Shown here piece after piece: positions 1 through 9,667 of a stretch of 64,000 nucleotides of DNA. Source of the stretch: Nostoc sphaeroides (GTDB taxonomy: Bacteria; Cyanobacteriota; Cyanobacteriia; Cyanobacteriales; Nostocaceae); NCBI RefSeq assembly GCF_003443655.1, contig NZ_CP031941.1:1421501-1485500 (forward strand). Reading direction: 5' to 3'. Below the pieces are notes generated by a model. The model had not been told where the DNA came from. It saw nothing but the letters and a program-made list of their open reading frames with translations, and made no database searches. Numbering within the stretch: the stretch's first letter is position 1; every line of letters starts with the position of its first letter. A program made the translations under genes and the position numbers.

Positions 1-1507
1 CACTATGTTTTTCATCTAACTCCAACTTGACTAAGACTTCCGTCCCGCGTGGATAGGATTGATTTAAACCCAACCAAATATCCCCAATACTGTCATCTTC
101 ATATATTCCATCCAAATCTTGCCTTACTTGATCGGGGCTGAAAAATTGAAAGTGAATCAACCGTTGTCCATCAGCAGCAGTTTTAAAAGTAAAAGTGTGG
201 GATTCGGTCAGTGGTAAGATATCACCCCTCTGAATTACTTTCTCTTTGCCATCCACCAGCTTGATAAAATAATCACGAGAGACTGTTGTGACTTTCTCTG
301 TTAATCCAGCCGCGACAATTGCTGCACCCTCCGCCACCGCATACATCGGACGGGGATGTACCACTACTTTATCTGCTCCAAAAGCTTCTCTGACTTTGCG
401 TTGGACTACAGGAATCTGGCAAGAACCGCCAACTAATAACACTACATCTACCATCTCTAAGTGATATTCAGCATCTTTTACTGCTTGGCGGCAAATTTGA
501 ATCGATCGCTCTACCAAATCAGAAATTAGTTCCTCAAATTGCTTGCGGGTGATTTCTACTTCAATGGGAATAGCAATACCCAGTTCATCTAATAATTGAG
601 TCGCAGGAGCAATGCAAGATACTGTAGCAGTGCTTAGTTCAACTTTGGCGCGTTCTACTGCTAACTTCAAATCGGCATTAAATCGCACCCGTTGATAGTG
701 GGGCATTTTGGCAATCAAGCCATCAATATCAGTAATTCTTTCTTGCTGGGCAAATTGCTGTTTAACAAATTTGATAATCCGAGAATCAATGTCATCGCCT
801 CCCAGCCATAAATCTCCAGCTTTTCCCAATTCAATAAATGAAGTTCCTGCTGCTTGAATCACCGAAGCATCAAAAGTACCACCACCAAAATCAAAGACTA
901 AAATCGTTTTAAAATCTTCCCCAGTTGGAGAAAAGCCGTAAGATATGGCCGCGGCTGTGGGTTCCGGTAGCAGTTCTAAGGGAGTGATTCCAGCTTTGAG
1001 TGCAGCTGTGCGGGTAGAATGGCGTTGTTTATCGTTGAAGTAAGCAGGAATGGTAATTACTGCTTGATCTATGACTTCGCCTGTTTTACCAATTCCTTGG
1101 CGATAAGCTTGGGCATTTTGCACAACTTTTTTGAGAATTTCAGCAGAAATATCCTCTGGCTGATATTCTTTACCTCCTAGCCACACTGCAATACCGTTGT
1201 CTGTTCCTTGACTCGGTTCAGCAATTTTGTAACCAAATTCCGACTTTTGTTTTTGTACGGCTGGATCGCCAAAACCTCTACCTATTAGGCGCTTGATGGA
1301 AACAACCACGTTTTCAGGATTAGCCCTGAGTTGGTTATAAGCTGGATCTCCTACCAAAAATTTATTTTGCTCACAAGCAACAACCGATCGCGTCAGTTTC
1401 CTATCTGGGGGAGTGTTATCGTTAGCTGTCACCACTTCCACTTCTGCTAACTTAAAAGCGGCGACAGAATTAGTCGTCCCTAAATCAATGCCAATTGCTT
1501 TGCCCAT
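1..1507 (-). CDS. Hsp70-family (DnaK-like) chaperone, 3' end outside window
   Basis: The reading frame is open from an ATG at 1507 to the window edge, giving about 502 residues. The N-terminus carries the Hsp70 phosphate-1 motif (GIDLGTTNS, residues 5-13). A phosphate-2 motif (FDFGGGTFD) and an adenosine motif (LLVGGSCQIP) follow in order, so the actin-like ATPase domain is complete. The start of the beta-sandwich substrate domain is present, and the lid lies beyond the edge if it exists. Family knowledge: Hsp70s are cytoplasmic ATP-driven chaperones. Cyanobacteria carry several paralogues, including short ones of about 530 residues, so this need not be the main DnaK. The heat-shock repressor hrcA lies 2.9 kb away on the other strand. 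Confidence 0.9.
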   Translation of the reverse strand, partial: MGKAIGIDLGTTNSVAAFKLAEVEVVTANDNTPPDRKLTRSVVACEQNKFLVGDPAYNQLRANPENVVVSIKRLIGRGFGDPAVQKQKSEFGYKIAEPSQGTDNGIAVWLGGKEYQPEDISAEILKKVVQNAQAYRQGIGKTGEVIDQAVITIPAYFNDKQRHSTRTAALKAGITPLELLPEPTAAAISYGFSPTGEDFKTILVFDFGGGTFDASVIQAAGTSFIELGKAGDLWLGGDDIDSRIIKFVKQQFAQQERITDIDGLIAKMPHYQRVRFNADLKLAVERAKVELSTATVSCIAPATQLLDELGIAIPIEVEITRKQFEELISDLVERSIQICRQAVKDAEYHLEMVDVVLLVGGSCQIPVVQRKVREAFGADKVVVHPRPMYAVAEGAAIVAAGLTEKVTTVSRDYFIKLVDGKEKVIQRGDILPLTESHTFTFKTAADGQRLIHFQFFSPDQVRQDLDGIYEDDSIGDIWLGLNQSYPRGTEVLVKLELDEKHS

Positions 1508-1719
1508 TACCGATCGCTACCTGGGTATTGTGTAAATTATTTCTGATGTATTTGAGACTCACTGCCACATCGAACCTAAATTTCTAAGGCAGCAGCCAGT
1601 ACCTATCCAAAGATTACAAATACAAATAGCAAATGCTACAGAAAATCTACGTAAATATCACGGGATAATAAAATGCAGAAGGCAAAATAATTTTTAACTT
1701 TCTGCACTTTGACTCTCTC

Positions 1720-1794
1720 AGGACTTACGCAAAATACCTCTCAAACTCTCATTTCTCCGTGCCCTCTGCGGCTCTGTGGTTCGATTTAAGTCCT
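1720..1794. repeat. short dispersed repeat with AGGACTTA ends
   Basis: The sequence between the Hsp70 and DUF3352 genes starts AGGACTTACG and ends TTAAGTCCT, which are imperfect inverted ends. The interior (ctctgcggctctgtggttcg) resembles the interior of the repeat at 32647-32759. It is probably a small non-autonomous mobile repeat. The rest of the 300-bp gap shows nothing recognisable. Confidence 0.5.
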
Positions 1795-1809
1795 ATCTCC
1801 ATGAAAATC

Positions 1810-3471
1810 TCACGAATTATTGAGTTTGAAGAAAACGCCACCTTTGAGCGATCGCGTATCAGTTCCATAACTGCTAACTGTGAGCGATCGCAGATTATCA
1901 AAAAACGGTTTCCCTAAAACTTCCACTAGTTTGAGAATCGGTACTTGACGCTCTAACAAATTCTGGCTTTTTGTCCAGTCAAGATATATATAGCCTTGAT
2001 TTGGTTGGTGAATCGCAGCAATACTATCTTTGAAATTGGGATTGTCAATTAAAGAATTATCCTTAGTTGTGAGAATTTCATCCATCGTTTCTAAGTCAGA
2101 GGTGAAAATTTCGTAATTTCCTAAAGTTGTATGCAATCCTCGTACTTTTGTTTCAATCTTGAAAGATGTTCCCTCTTTAACATCGCTTTTTTTTGTAGCC
2201 GTAGTTAACTCTGTCCAAGCAGAGATTTTTTGCTTGGACAGAGTTAGGGAATTAATACTGAGTCCATTTGATGAAGCGATCGCATCTAATCGAGCAACAC
2301 CTTTTTCCACACTCTCGGATTTTTCCACCGCAAAAATCCAATGAGGGGTTGTTTGCTCTTTCCCAGGTAACAATGCGATCGCATATTCTCCTTGTACCCA
2401 GCTAAAAATATCCTCTGGTAAGTTTATACCCCAGCTTTTTTGAACATCCACCAAAGGTTTTGCTAACCGAGAAACTACATCTTCCTCAGAACCATATATA
2501 GTAGCTGTGGCTTGTCTCCAGAGTTTAGCTAAATCACTGTTACCCAAATTACTTAAATTTGAGCCAGAAATTGCCAAACCTGCCGACGCTGGAACATATT
2601 GCAATGCTCCTACAGGTTTAGATAGTGGTGCAGATGGAGAAACAATTTCCGATGAAGTTAAAAAGCTGGTTTCTGCTAGCAAACCTTTAGGATTCAACGC
2701 CAGAGAAATAATTTCGCTGTCGTAGGTTTGTTCTGGCAATTCTAAACCTTGCCATTTTGCCACGATGGGAAGATTCAAGAAAGCTACAGCTAAACCCCCT
2801 TTGGGAAGTTGTTTTGTTGCTTTTTGGTATTCGGGGGAGCTAGTCAAATTCAGATCGGGCGCTTGGACATTATTGATGGCATCTCGCAACACTTTCGGAT
2901 CGTTGGCAAACAACACAAAGCCTTCACCGACAACCGCACCAGCAAGCAAATCCTGCTCTGGTTGAGAATTGTCAGAAATTAGCTTTACACCTTTGTATTG
3001 TTCAACAGCTAAGTTTGCCCCACCTAACGCCCGTTTGGAAAATAACAACTCAACAAACTCACGGCTTTTCTGGGGTTGCTTGGTTGCTAGTGCCAATAGA
3101 TACCCTGGCTGCTGTCCGTTTTCTAGATCGCGATCAATATCTAAGGTGGTGATAGCTAAGGTAATTTCGTCCCCTAACCAGGGTTGAACGTCTTCTTTGT
3201 AATCTATGCCACTTTTGGCGAATAAACTGGTTTTGAGTTTAGATAGTTCTCCTTCACCCTCCAACGCCTGCAACCGATCAGGATTCGTCAGCAATGAAAC
3301 CATTACAGGGGACAGTTTCGACACGAATATGGCTGCATTAGGCTGAGAGGTAGAAGCGATGAGGTTAGCCGGACTTTTGGCGAAAAACCAGTAAAAACTA
3401 GCGATCGCAATTACTAGCAGTGCGATCGCACCTGCTACGATAAAACCAATAAATGAGCGTTGTCTATTCAC
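1810..3471 (-). CDS. DUF3352 domain protein, membrane-anchored
   Basis: This 553-residue protein has one N-terminal membrane segment (about residues 9-30, rich in I, A, V and L) after a short basic stretch, then a long exported domain. The N-terminal half of that domain (NAAIFVSKLSPVMVSLL) and the alternation of ANDPKVLRDAI-like and GGLAVAFLNLP-like segments match the cyanobacterial DUF3352 family, which has no assigned biochemical role. It probably faces the periplasm or thylakoid lumen. The 3' end contains several HIP1 octamers. It is transcribed on its own; the rhodanese gene diverges from it about 155 bp away. Confidence 0.75.
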   Translation of the reverse strand: MNRQRSFIGFIVAGAIALLVIAIASFYWFFAKSPANLIASTSQPNAAIFVSKLSPVMVSLLTNPDRLQALEGEGELSKLKTSLFAKSGIDYKEDVQPWLGDEITLAITTLDIDRDLENGQQPGYLLALATKQPQKSREFVELLFSKRALGGANLAVEQYKGVKLISDNSQPEQDLLAGAVVGEGFVLFANDPKVLRDAINNVQAPDLNLTSSPEYQKATKQLPKGGLAVAFLNLPIVAKWQGLELPEQTYDSEIISLALNPKGLLAETSFLTSSEIVSPSAPLSKPVGALQYVPASAGLAISGSNLSNLGNSDLAKLWRQATATIYGSEEDVVSRLAKPLVDVQKSWGINLPEDIFSWVQGEYAIALLPGKEQTTPHWIFAVEKSESVEKGVARLDAIASSNGLSINSLTLSKQKISAWTELTTATKKSDVKEGTSFKIETKVRGLHTTLGNYEIFTSDLETMDEILTTKDNSLIDNPNFKDSIAAIHQPNQGYIYLDWTKSQNLLERQVPILKLVEVLGKPFFDNLRSLTVSSYGTDTRSLKGGVFFKLNNS

Positions 3472-3627
3472 ATTTAACCTTTAAAAAGACGGTTTACAGC
3501 CATTTAAGCAGAAAGCTTACCAGGATTTATCAGCCTTCTTGAGAATGGATACTCATGCAAAGGCAGAGATTTTCTGTCACCATAAATAGGATTAGGACTG
3601 TTTATAGGGAATTCTTTTAGTTAACCC

Positions 3628-3960
3628 ATGAACCAGATTAGTGTACAAGAACTGGCACAACGTCTTTCTTCTGGTGATGTAAGTATTCAGCTAGTAGATG
3701 TACGCGAACCACAAGAATTGGAAATTGCTAGCATTGAGGGCTTTGTCAACCTACCCTTAAGCCAATTTGCCGAATGGGGAGATCAAGTCCCTAGCCTCTT
3801 CAATCCCCAAGCTGAAACCCTTGTACTATGCCACCACGGTATCCGCTCTGCCCAGATGTGCCAGTGGTTAATTGCTCAAGGTTTTACAAATGTGCAAAAT
3901 ATTTCGGGTGGTATTGATGCTTATTCCGTCTTAGTAGACCATTCAATTCCCCAGTACTAA
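3628..3960 (+). CDS. single-domain rhodanese (sulfurtransferase-like)
   Basis: This 110-residue protein is a complete single rhodanese domain. It has the N-terminal LVDVREPQE motif and the active-site loop LCHHGIRSAQM, whose Cys would carry the persulfide. The GIRS loop is typical of GlpE or thiosulfate-sulfurtransferase-like members. The predicted role is transfer of sulfane sulfur in the cytoplasm; the natural acceptor cannot be read from sequence. A hairpin with T-rich 3' sequence follows the stop, so the gene is probably monocistronic. Confidence 0.85.
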   Translation: MNQISVQELAQRLSSGDVSIQLVDVREPQELEIASIEGFVNLPLSQFAEWGDQVPSLFNPQAETLVLCHHGIRSAQMCQWLIAQGFTNVQNISGGIDAYSVLVDHSIPQY

Positions 3961-3981
3961 CTTGTGTCTAGGTGCATTACT

Positions 3982-4017
3982 TAGATGGAAGAATAAATAA
4001 CTTCCATCTAGCTTTTG
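3982..4017 (+). terminator. putative intrinsic terminator after rhodanese gene
   Basis: A perfect 10-bp stem (TAGATGGAAG / CTTCCATCTA) with a 9-nt loop starts 22 bp after the rhodanese stop and is followed by gcttttgc. The T tract is short, so termination may be partial. The remaining 380 bp before hrcA are A+T-rich. I saw no CIRCE operator (TTAGCACTC-N9-GAGTGCTAA) in them. Confidence 0.5.
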
Positions 4018-4394
4018 CTATGCTAAAAATAGCAGTAAATAAACTTAGGGGCTTGCCAGGAAAGCTTATAACTTTCTCCACTGGCTAGATATTTACGAAA
4101 TTTTTCGACCCCAATCTTAGCTGCGATCGCCGCAAAAATACGTATACAATAATACTTTTATAAGTGTAGAATTATGCAAAAATAAGCTATAAAAAGATGT
4201 TGTAAATTCAAACTCTCAGCTTTTGCTCCAAAGATCCATTAAAAGAATGGTCTAGATGAACCTTAAGATTAGCGATCGCAATATAATTGTATAATTTGTT
4301 ATCTTAATAAATTATTAATATTCTTAGTTTTCAATCAAATCCAGAAATTTTTCCAGACTTTGATTAAAATTTGCCGCCAAGCATTACATACCCT

Positions 4395-5504
4395 ATGGAA
4401 GTCCAGTTAACAAATCGACAACAGCATATACTTTGGGCAACGGTACGTCACTACATTGCTACAGCAGAGCCTGTTGGTTCAAAAGCTTTGGTCGATGAGT
4501 ACAACCTGGGTGTAAGTTCAGCCACAATTCGTAATGTGATGGGCGTTTTAGAAAAATCCGGCTTACTCTACCAACCACACGCCTCTGCTGGACGTGTCCC
4601 TTCAGATTCAGGATATCGCATTTATGTTGACCAGCTAATTACACCGTCTCTGCGAGACGCTGCGCGAACGGAAAGTTTAGGACGAGAAGTAGAGGTAGCA
4701 CTACAAAAGCGCCTCCAGTGGGAAGATTGGAGTTTAGAAACCCTACTGCAAGGAGCCGCACAAATTTTAGCAACCTTAAGTGGTTGCATTAGCTTGATTA
4801 CTATGCCGCAAACTACCACAGCACTATTGCGACATCTGCAACTAGTGCAAATCGAAGCGGGGCGGATCATGTTAATTGTTGTTACCGATAGTTATGAGAC
4901 ACATTCCAAGTTGATGGATTTGTCACCAATACCAGAGGAAACACAACGGGATTCAGAGGTAATCGATCGCGAGTTACAAATTGTTTCTAACTTTTTGAAT
5001 ACCCACTTACGGGGGCGAAGTCTGTTAGAATTAGCCAACCTCAACTGGAGCGAACTAGATCAGGAATTCCAACGCTACGGGGAATTCTTGAAAAATTCAG
5101 TAGCCGAATTGACTCGTCGTACTCATGCGCCGACTGCAACCCAAATTATGGTTCGGGGTGTGTCAGAAGTTTTGCGCCAGCCAGAATTTTCCCAGTTACA
5201 GCAGGTACAAACAATTATCCATCTGCTGGAAGAAGAACAAGACCAACTATGGCGATTAATATTTGAGGAACCAGAGCTTGAGGATGTGGGTAAGTCAAAA
5301 GTAACGGTTCGCATTGGCGCAGAAAATCTTCTAGAACCGATACGCACCTGCACCTTGATTTCTTCTACCTATCGCCGAGGTTCAATACCAGTAGGAAGTG
5401 TGGGAGTTTTGGGGCCAACGCGTCTAGATTATGAAAGTGCGATCGCAGTAGTAGCATCTGCTGCTGATTACCTCTCCGAAGCTTTCAGTTATTTCAATCC
5501 CTAG
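4395..5504 (+). CDS. hrcA: heat-inducible transcription repressor HrcA
   Basis: HrcA represses groESL-type heat-shock genes by binding CIRCE operators. The N-terminal winged helix is clear ([17 protein letters not shown], then EPVGSKALV and [13 protein letters not shown]), followed by the [17 protein letters not shown] signature and the GAF-like and dimerisation region to the C-terminus. The ATG at 4395 gives 369 residues, close to family length. An in-frame TTG 24 bp upstream would add eight residues with no family support. Residues around [22 protein letters not shown] carry a short insertion encoded by a dispersed repeat (4645-4670). The repressor may tolerate it because it sits in the linker after the DNA-binding domain. 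Confidence 0.93.
   Translation: MEVQLTNRQQHILWATVRHYIATAEPVGSKALVDEYNLGVSSATIRNVMGVLEKSGLLYQPHASAGRVPSDSGYRIYVDQLITPSLRDAARTESLGREVEVALQKRLQWEDWSLETLLQGAAQILATLSGCISLITMPQTTTALLRHLQLVQIEAGRIMLIVVTDSYETHSKLMDLSPIPEETQRDSEVIDRELQIVSNFLNTHLRGRSLLELANLNWSELDQEFQRYGEFLKNSVAELTRRTHAPTATQIMVRGVSEVLRQPEFSQLQQVQTIIHLLEEEQDQLWRLIFEEPELEDVGKSKVTVRIGAENLLEPIRTCTLISSTYRRGSIPVGSVGVLGPTRLDYESAIAVVASAADYLSEAFSYFNP
4645..4670. repeat. small dispersed repeat inside hrcA
   Basis: The segment cgtctctgcgagacgctgcgcgaacg is a palindrome-rich short repeat related to those at 8000, 12461 and 17012 (gagacgct-gcgaacg core). It is read through in frame as SLRDAARTE within HrcA. Repeats of this type are known in Nostoc genomes as small dispersed repeats. 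Confidence 0.7.
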
Positions 5505-5577
5505 AACAATACCATAGCAGGTAGATCAGCCTAATTTATAGTGGCAAAATCAATAATTAATACCTTTTAACTCTTTC

Positions 5578-6255
5578 ATGGTTAGAAAAATTGCCTTTGG
5601 CCTGCTGTGGCTGGGATTCACTATCTATGCCTTTTTCCTAGCTCCTCCTGAGCAACCTGGTACATTCGAGTTAATTAAAACCCTTTCTACTGGCCAGTGG
5701 CAAGGCGTTAACCCGTTAATCACAGCACTATTCAACCTCATGGGCATCTGGCCTCTCATCTACAGCGCAGTAGTATTTATTGATGGTAGAGGACAAAAAA
5801 TACCTGCTTGGCTATTTGCTACTGCCTCTTTTGGAGTCGGGGCATTTGCTTTGTTACCCTATTTAGCCCTTAGAGAACCAAATAATAAGTTTGTTGGTGA
5901 AAAGAATGCCTTGCTGAAGCTGCTAGATTCTCGTGTGACTGGGGTTGTGTTAACTGTAGCCACGATTCTTCTAATTGCCTACGGTTTAAGAGGAGGAGAT
6001 TGGAGCAATTTTGTGCAACAGTGGCAAACTAACCGCTTCATCAATGTGATGAGTTTAGATTTCTGTCTACTTTCTCTATTATTTCCAGCTTTGCTAGAGG
6101 ATGATATGGCGCGTCGCGTTTGGAAAAATCCACAGATATTCCGGTTAATAGCGTTGATACCGCTATTCGGGCCATTGATTTATTTGTGTGTGCGTCCACC
6201 TCTACCAGAAGTGGGTGTAGAGGCAATACCCAGTCAGCAGCCAGCTGTAAATTAA
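5578..6255 (+). CDS. conserved cyanobacterial integral membrane protein
   Basis: The 225-residue protein begins MVRKIAFGLLWLGFTIYAFF and has five to six hydrophobic segments: about residues 5-22, 50-68, 78-95, 121-138, 159-174 and 188-203. A charged loop (REPNNKFVGEKNALLKLLDSR) separates the third and fourth. The pattern resembles a family shared by cyanobacteria and plant chloroplasts (DUF2834-like), but I do not know a function. It lies 73 bp downstream of hrcA on the same strand and could be co-transcribed with it. Confidence 0.7.
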   Translation: MVRKIAFGLLWLGFTIYAFFLAPPEQPGTFELIKTLSTGQWQGVNPLITALFNLMGIWPLIYSAVVFIDGRGQKIPAWLFATASFGVGAFALLPYLALREPNNKFVGEKNALLKLLDSRVTGVVLTVATILLIAYGLRGGDWSNFVQQWQTNRFINVMSLDFCLLSLLFPALLEDDMARRVWKNPQIFRLIALIPLFGPLIYLCVRPPLPEVGVEAIPSQQPAVN

Positions 6256-6300
6256 AGCAATTTGTAATTCGTAATTAAAGACAGTTTCAGTCGGGGATTT

Positions 6301-6609
6301 ATACCAATTCACGAAAATCCTGATACATATAGATTTCTCGTAGGGGCAAGGCGCAATGCCCATTGGTGTCAACTTAAGGTGAAAGCCAGTCTATAATCAG
6401 CTTTTAGAGATTATCTCGTTCCCAGTCTCCGACTGGGAATGCCGTCCTAGAGGCTCCGCCTCAAGACTTGCGGCAGCAGCCCAATGATGTGCATTTCCAG
6501 CAAGAGGCTGGAAACGAGGTTTTAAAAGAGTTTTTGCTTAAGTTGACACCAGTGGGCATTGCCATGCCCCTACCAGGGTATTTGTATCATTATTAAAGTG
6601 AAATGGTAT
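6301..6609. repeat. triple-nested palindromic repeat stack upstream of psbA
   Basis: Three repeats sit one inside another. The outer one (ATACCAATT...AAATGGTAT, related to 36578-36775 and 62943-63046) is split at 6364-6551 by an element with 14-bp perfect ends GGTGTCAACTTAAG. That element is itself split by a 104-bp palindrome-rich unit at 6415-6518 (ctcgttcccag...ggaaacgag). The same 104-bp unit occurs twice, inverted, at 44278-44508. Confidence 0.8.
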
Positions 6610-6694
6610 TAGCAGAGCCTCCCTTTTTTCAGTGAGTTAGGGATTTTCCACTTTGGGTGCGTAAATCCCAAGAGAAAATTTTTTCTCAAAGTAC

Positions 6695-6723
6695 TTTACA
6701 AAACGCAATAAATTCTTTAAGAT
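6695..6723 (+). promoter_or_regulatory. psbA promoter (sigma-70 type)
   Basis: A -35 box TTTACA (6695-6700) and a -10 box TAAGAT (6718-6723) are separated by exactly 17 bp. They sit about 60 bp upstream of the psbA ATG, leaving an A+T-rich leader. This spacing matches standard group-1 sigma factor promoters and the layout known for other cyanobacterial psbA genes. Confidence 0.65.
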
Positions 6724-6781
6724 GTGTAACAGGTAGTCAAACCTACCTAATTCATTCACAAATAATCGCATTTATAAAACA

Positions 6782-7864
6782 ATGACAACAACCTTACAAC
6801 GTCGCGAAAGCGCCAACGTATGGGATCGGTTTTGCGAGTGGATCACCAGCACCAACAACCGGATTTACATCGGTTGGTTCGGCGTAGTAATGATCCCCAC
6901 CCTCTTAGCCGCTACCGCTTGCTTCGTAATCGCCTTCATCGCCGCACCTCCAGTAGACATCGATGGCATCCGTGAACCTGTTGCAGGTTCCTTAATTTAC
7001 GGAAATAACATCATCTCCGGTGCAGTAGTACCTTCCTCCAACGCAATCGGCTTGCACTTCTACCCAATTTGGGAAGCAGCATCCCTTGATGAGTGGTTGT
7101 ACAACGGTGGCCCTTACCAATTGGTAATATTCCACTTCCTGATTGGCGTATTCTGCTACTTAGGTCGTGAATGGGAACTATCCTACCGCTTAGGTATGCG
7201 TCCTTGGATTGCGATCGCATATTCTGCTCCAGTAGCAGCAGCAAGTGCAGTATTCCTCGTATACCCCATCGGACAAGGATCATTCTCTGATGGTATGCCC
7301 TTGGGAATAAGCGGAACCTTCAACTTCATGATCGTGTTCCAAGCAGAACACAACATCTTGATGCACCCCTTCCACCAATTAGGTGTAGCAGGTGTATTCG
7401 GCGGAAGCTTGTTCTCTGCGATGCACGGTTCATTGGTTACATCTTCTTTGGTTCGTGAAACCACTGAAACCGAATCTCAAAACTACGGTTACAAATTCGG
7501 TCAAGAAGAGGAAACCTACAACATAGTTGCAGCCCACGGCTACTTCGGTCGTCTAATCTTCCAATACGCTTCATTCAACAACAGCCGTTCACTGCACTTC
7601 TTCTTAGCAGCATGGCCTGTAATCGGCATCTGGTTCACCGCCTTGGGTGTAAGCACAATGGCGTTCAACTTGAACGGTTTCAACTTCAACCAATCAATCA
7701 TTGATTCAAGCGGTCGCGTCATCAGCACTTGGGCTGATGTAATCAACCGGGCTAACCTGGGTATGGAAGTAATGCACGAGCGCAATGCTCATAACTTCCC
7801 CTTAGATTTGGCTGCTGGTGATGTTGCTCCTGTAGCTCTTACCGCTCCTGCTATCAACGGTTAA
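6782..7864 (+). CDS. psbA: photosystem II D1 protein, Glu130 (high-light type) form
   Basis: D1 is the 360-residue reaction-centre core subunit in the thylakoid membrane that holds P680, pheophytin, QB and the Mn4CaO5 cluster. The key residues are in place: Tyr161 (YZ), Asp170, Glu189, His190, His198, His215, His252, Ser264, His272, His332, Glu333, His337, Asp342 and Ala344. Residues 345-360 form the cleaved C-terminal extension. Residue 130 is Glu (GREWEL), the form associated in cyanobacteria with high-light D1:2, rather than Gln of D1:1. The gene has its own promoter and a strong terminator, so it is monocistronic. Other psbA copies are expected elsewhere in the genome. Confidence 0.98.
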   Translation: MTTTLQRRESANVWDRFCEWITSTNNRIYIGWFGVVMIPTLLAATACFVIAFIAAPPVDIDGIREPVAGSLIYGNNIISGAVVPSSNAIGLHFYPIWEAASLDEWLYNGGPYQLVIFHFLIGVFCYLGREWELSYRLGMRPWIAIAYSAPVAAASAVFLVYPIGQGSFSDGMPLGISGTFNFMIVFQAEHNILMHPFHQLGVAGVFGGSLFSAMHGSLVTSSLVRETTETESQNYGYKFGQEEETYNIVAAHGYFGRLIFQYASFNNSRSLHFFLAAWPVIGIWFTALGVSTMAFNLNGFNFNQSIIDSSGRVISTWADVINRANLGMEVMHERNAHNFPLDLAAGDVAPVALTAPAING

Positions 7865-7884
7865 TTCTAAGCTCTAACTAAATC

Positions 7885-7918
7885 AAAAAGCGCTCTCCCA
7901 AAAGGGAGGGCGCTTTTT
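7885..7918 (+). terminator. psbA intrinsic terminator
   Basis: AAAAAGCGCTCTCCC, a short A-rich loop, then GGGAGGGCGCTTTTT form a near-perfect G+C-rich hairpin ending in a T run, 21 bp after the psbA stop. Its symmetric A/T flanks could terminate transcription from both sides. Confidence 0.9.
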
Positions 7919-7933
7919 AGTATCAATGATAAG

Positions 7934-8088
7934 GCAATACGCTTGGGTTAAGGCTAAAACTCTTTATCAAAGTCAAATTTTTTAACGTAGACGCTTCTCT
8001 ACAAGACGCTACGCGAACGGCTGGCTTCCCGCAGGGTACCGCAGAGGGAACAGAGAGAACAAAAAAATGCTTAACCCAAGCGTATTAA
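7934..8088. mobile_element. 155-bp MITE-like element with 8-bp target duplication
   Basis: The ends are inverted (GCAATACGCTTGGGTTAAG / CTTAACCCAAGCGTATT) and are flanked by the direct repeat ATGATAAG at 7926-7933 and 8089-8096. The interior carries a small dispersed repeat (cttctctacaagacgctacgcgaacg). The same end family occurs at 32647-32759 and at 50777-50914, where it splits a gene and again has an 8-bp duplication. Confidence 0.8.
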
Positions 8089-8095
8089 ATGATAA

Positions 8096-8193
8096 GGGAC
8101 TTCCAAGAAATAAATTATCCAATCTTGTGGGGTGGGCGACACGAGCGCCCACCCCACAATAAATAGTTGGATATTTTTTTATTTGTCAGCCCC
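8096..8193. mobile_element. 98-bp MITE-like element, GGGACTTCC family
   Basis: It starts GGGACTTCCAAG and ends GTCAGCCCC, flanked by TAA at 8093-8095 and 8194-8196. The centre is a palindrome (gtggggtgggcg ... cgcccaccccac). It landed in the target duplication of the preceding element. Related copies lie at 23277 (partial), 35237, 56412 and 59749. Confidence 0.7.
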
Positions 8194-8222
8194 TAACAGC
8201 GCTTAATTCTGGCAGGGCATTC

Positions 8223-8903
8223 TTAGTTGAGTATGCGGTAGTTTAAAAACAACTGACTTCCAACCTGACGAGTTTCGACGAGTTGGAGATGAGGAGCAGC
8301 TTGGGGAAGAAAACCCTCTCCCTCCACTGGGGTAGGGGCATCCTTTCCTCCATAAATGACTGGCCAAATTGTCAACCACCAATCGTCAATTCGCCCTGCC
8401 TTTACTAGAGCAGCTGTTAAAGAGCCGCCTCCCAAAACAACGACTTTGTGAATACCCCGCTCTGCCATCAAGCTGTAGGCCCGATCCCAGTCTATATCTG
8501 TCTCTCCCAAATCGATTAATTCAGCCAGCTTTTGCAAGCTTGTCACATCAGAATTGCGCTCTAAACCAGTCCGTGTTGTAAATATCCATCGCTCAATGTC
8601 CTGGCTTAAAAAATGCAAGTCCAGCGATAGGTCAAGGGAACCTGAGACAACGCAGGTAATGGGCTGGGGAGACTGACCCCGAACTTCGCGTGCTGCCAAC
8701 AGTTCGGGATTGCTAATTGTAAAGGTTCCCCCCTCAGCCCGAATCGTCCCTGCTCCTACCAGGATTAAATCGGCAAGGGAGCCTTGATACTCTAGGTGTG
8801 CTTGATCAACTGGATCGGAATCACGAGGCGCTTTAGGATCTACGGCGCTAATTTTTCCATCGGCCGTCATCGCAAGAACCACAGTTGTTTGAATAGCTGA
8901 CAT
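8223..8903 (-). CDS. RibD C-terminal/dihydrofolate reductase-fold reductase
   Basis: This 226-residue protein has the RibD-C pattern: an N-terminal strand and substrate loop (VVLAMTADGKIS), the DLILVGAGTIRAEGGTF segment, and the NADPH-binding KVVVLGGGSLTAALVKAGRIDDWWLTIWPVIYGG. It lacks the N-terminal deaminase domain of bifunctional RibD. It therefore resembles stand-alone riboflavin-type pyrimidine reductases, but the exact substrate is uncertain. Expression would be monocistronic on the minus strand. Confidence 0.85.
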   Translation of the reverse strand: MSAIQTTVVLAMTADGKISAVDPKAPRDSDPVDQAHLEYQGSLADLILVGAGTIRAEGGTFTISNPELLAAREVRGQSPQPITCVVSGSLDLSLDLHFLSQDIERWIFTTRTGLERNSDVTSLQKLAELIDLGETDIDWDRAYSLMAERGIHKVVVLGGGSLTAALVKAGRIDDWWLTIWPVIYGGKDAPTPVEGEGFLPQAAPHLQLVETRQVGSQLFLNYRILN

Positions 8904-9667
8904 GATTACATTCTGACGGTTCTTTATAATTTTACCTTTTTGAATTCTTTGCCATAAATAGTTGTTGCATTGTGCTTTAATTTACTTTCTAAGCTATACC
9001 TCAAGGTGGTAAAAGAATTTTTGTTGAATAATTGTCTCTACACAAGAGTCAATTTTTTTAAACCTAAGCGACTATCATGCCCAAACGGATATCTGCAATC
9101 GTATTTGTCTTAATTTTAATTTTAGGGTTTGCATCTCCAACTCAAGCTGCAACTCCCCGTTCAACTTGGGTCGAGAATGAAATTTATCAATACAATCATC
9201 CCTTTGCTTCTCAATTGCCTCAAGAACTGGCAACAAAAATGCAAAAGATGACAGCTAGCCCTTTCGCCTTTTATCGAGGAACAGCTCACATTTTTTATCG
9301 TGATATACAGACCTTGCCAAGTTCAGGATTTGTGAATTCTTCAACCTCAGCTATCTGGTTAGAGGGAGATATGCATCTGCAAAATCTTGGAGGGATGAGA
9401 GATAGCAACGACAACAACGTTTTTGACACCACCGATTTTGATGAAGCCTATCTTGGCCCCTACATTTGGGATTTGCGACGGATGGCAGTGTCCATTCTGT
9501 TGGCAGCTAGAGAGAACAATCTTAACTCAAGTGACGCTCAAGATATTGTCCGTAATTTTTTGGATGCTTATTTGAACAAGATGAGTGACTTTAAGGGAAC
9601 CAACGACGAACTTTCATACCGTTTGGAATCTGGCAATACGAATGGTGTGGTCAAAGATTTGAATGAA

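Noticed and set aside
4222..4394. CIRCE operator upstream of hrcA
   Set aside because: I looked for TTAGCACTC-N9-GAGTGCTAA and found no match in the leader, so autoregulation through CIRCE is not supported here.
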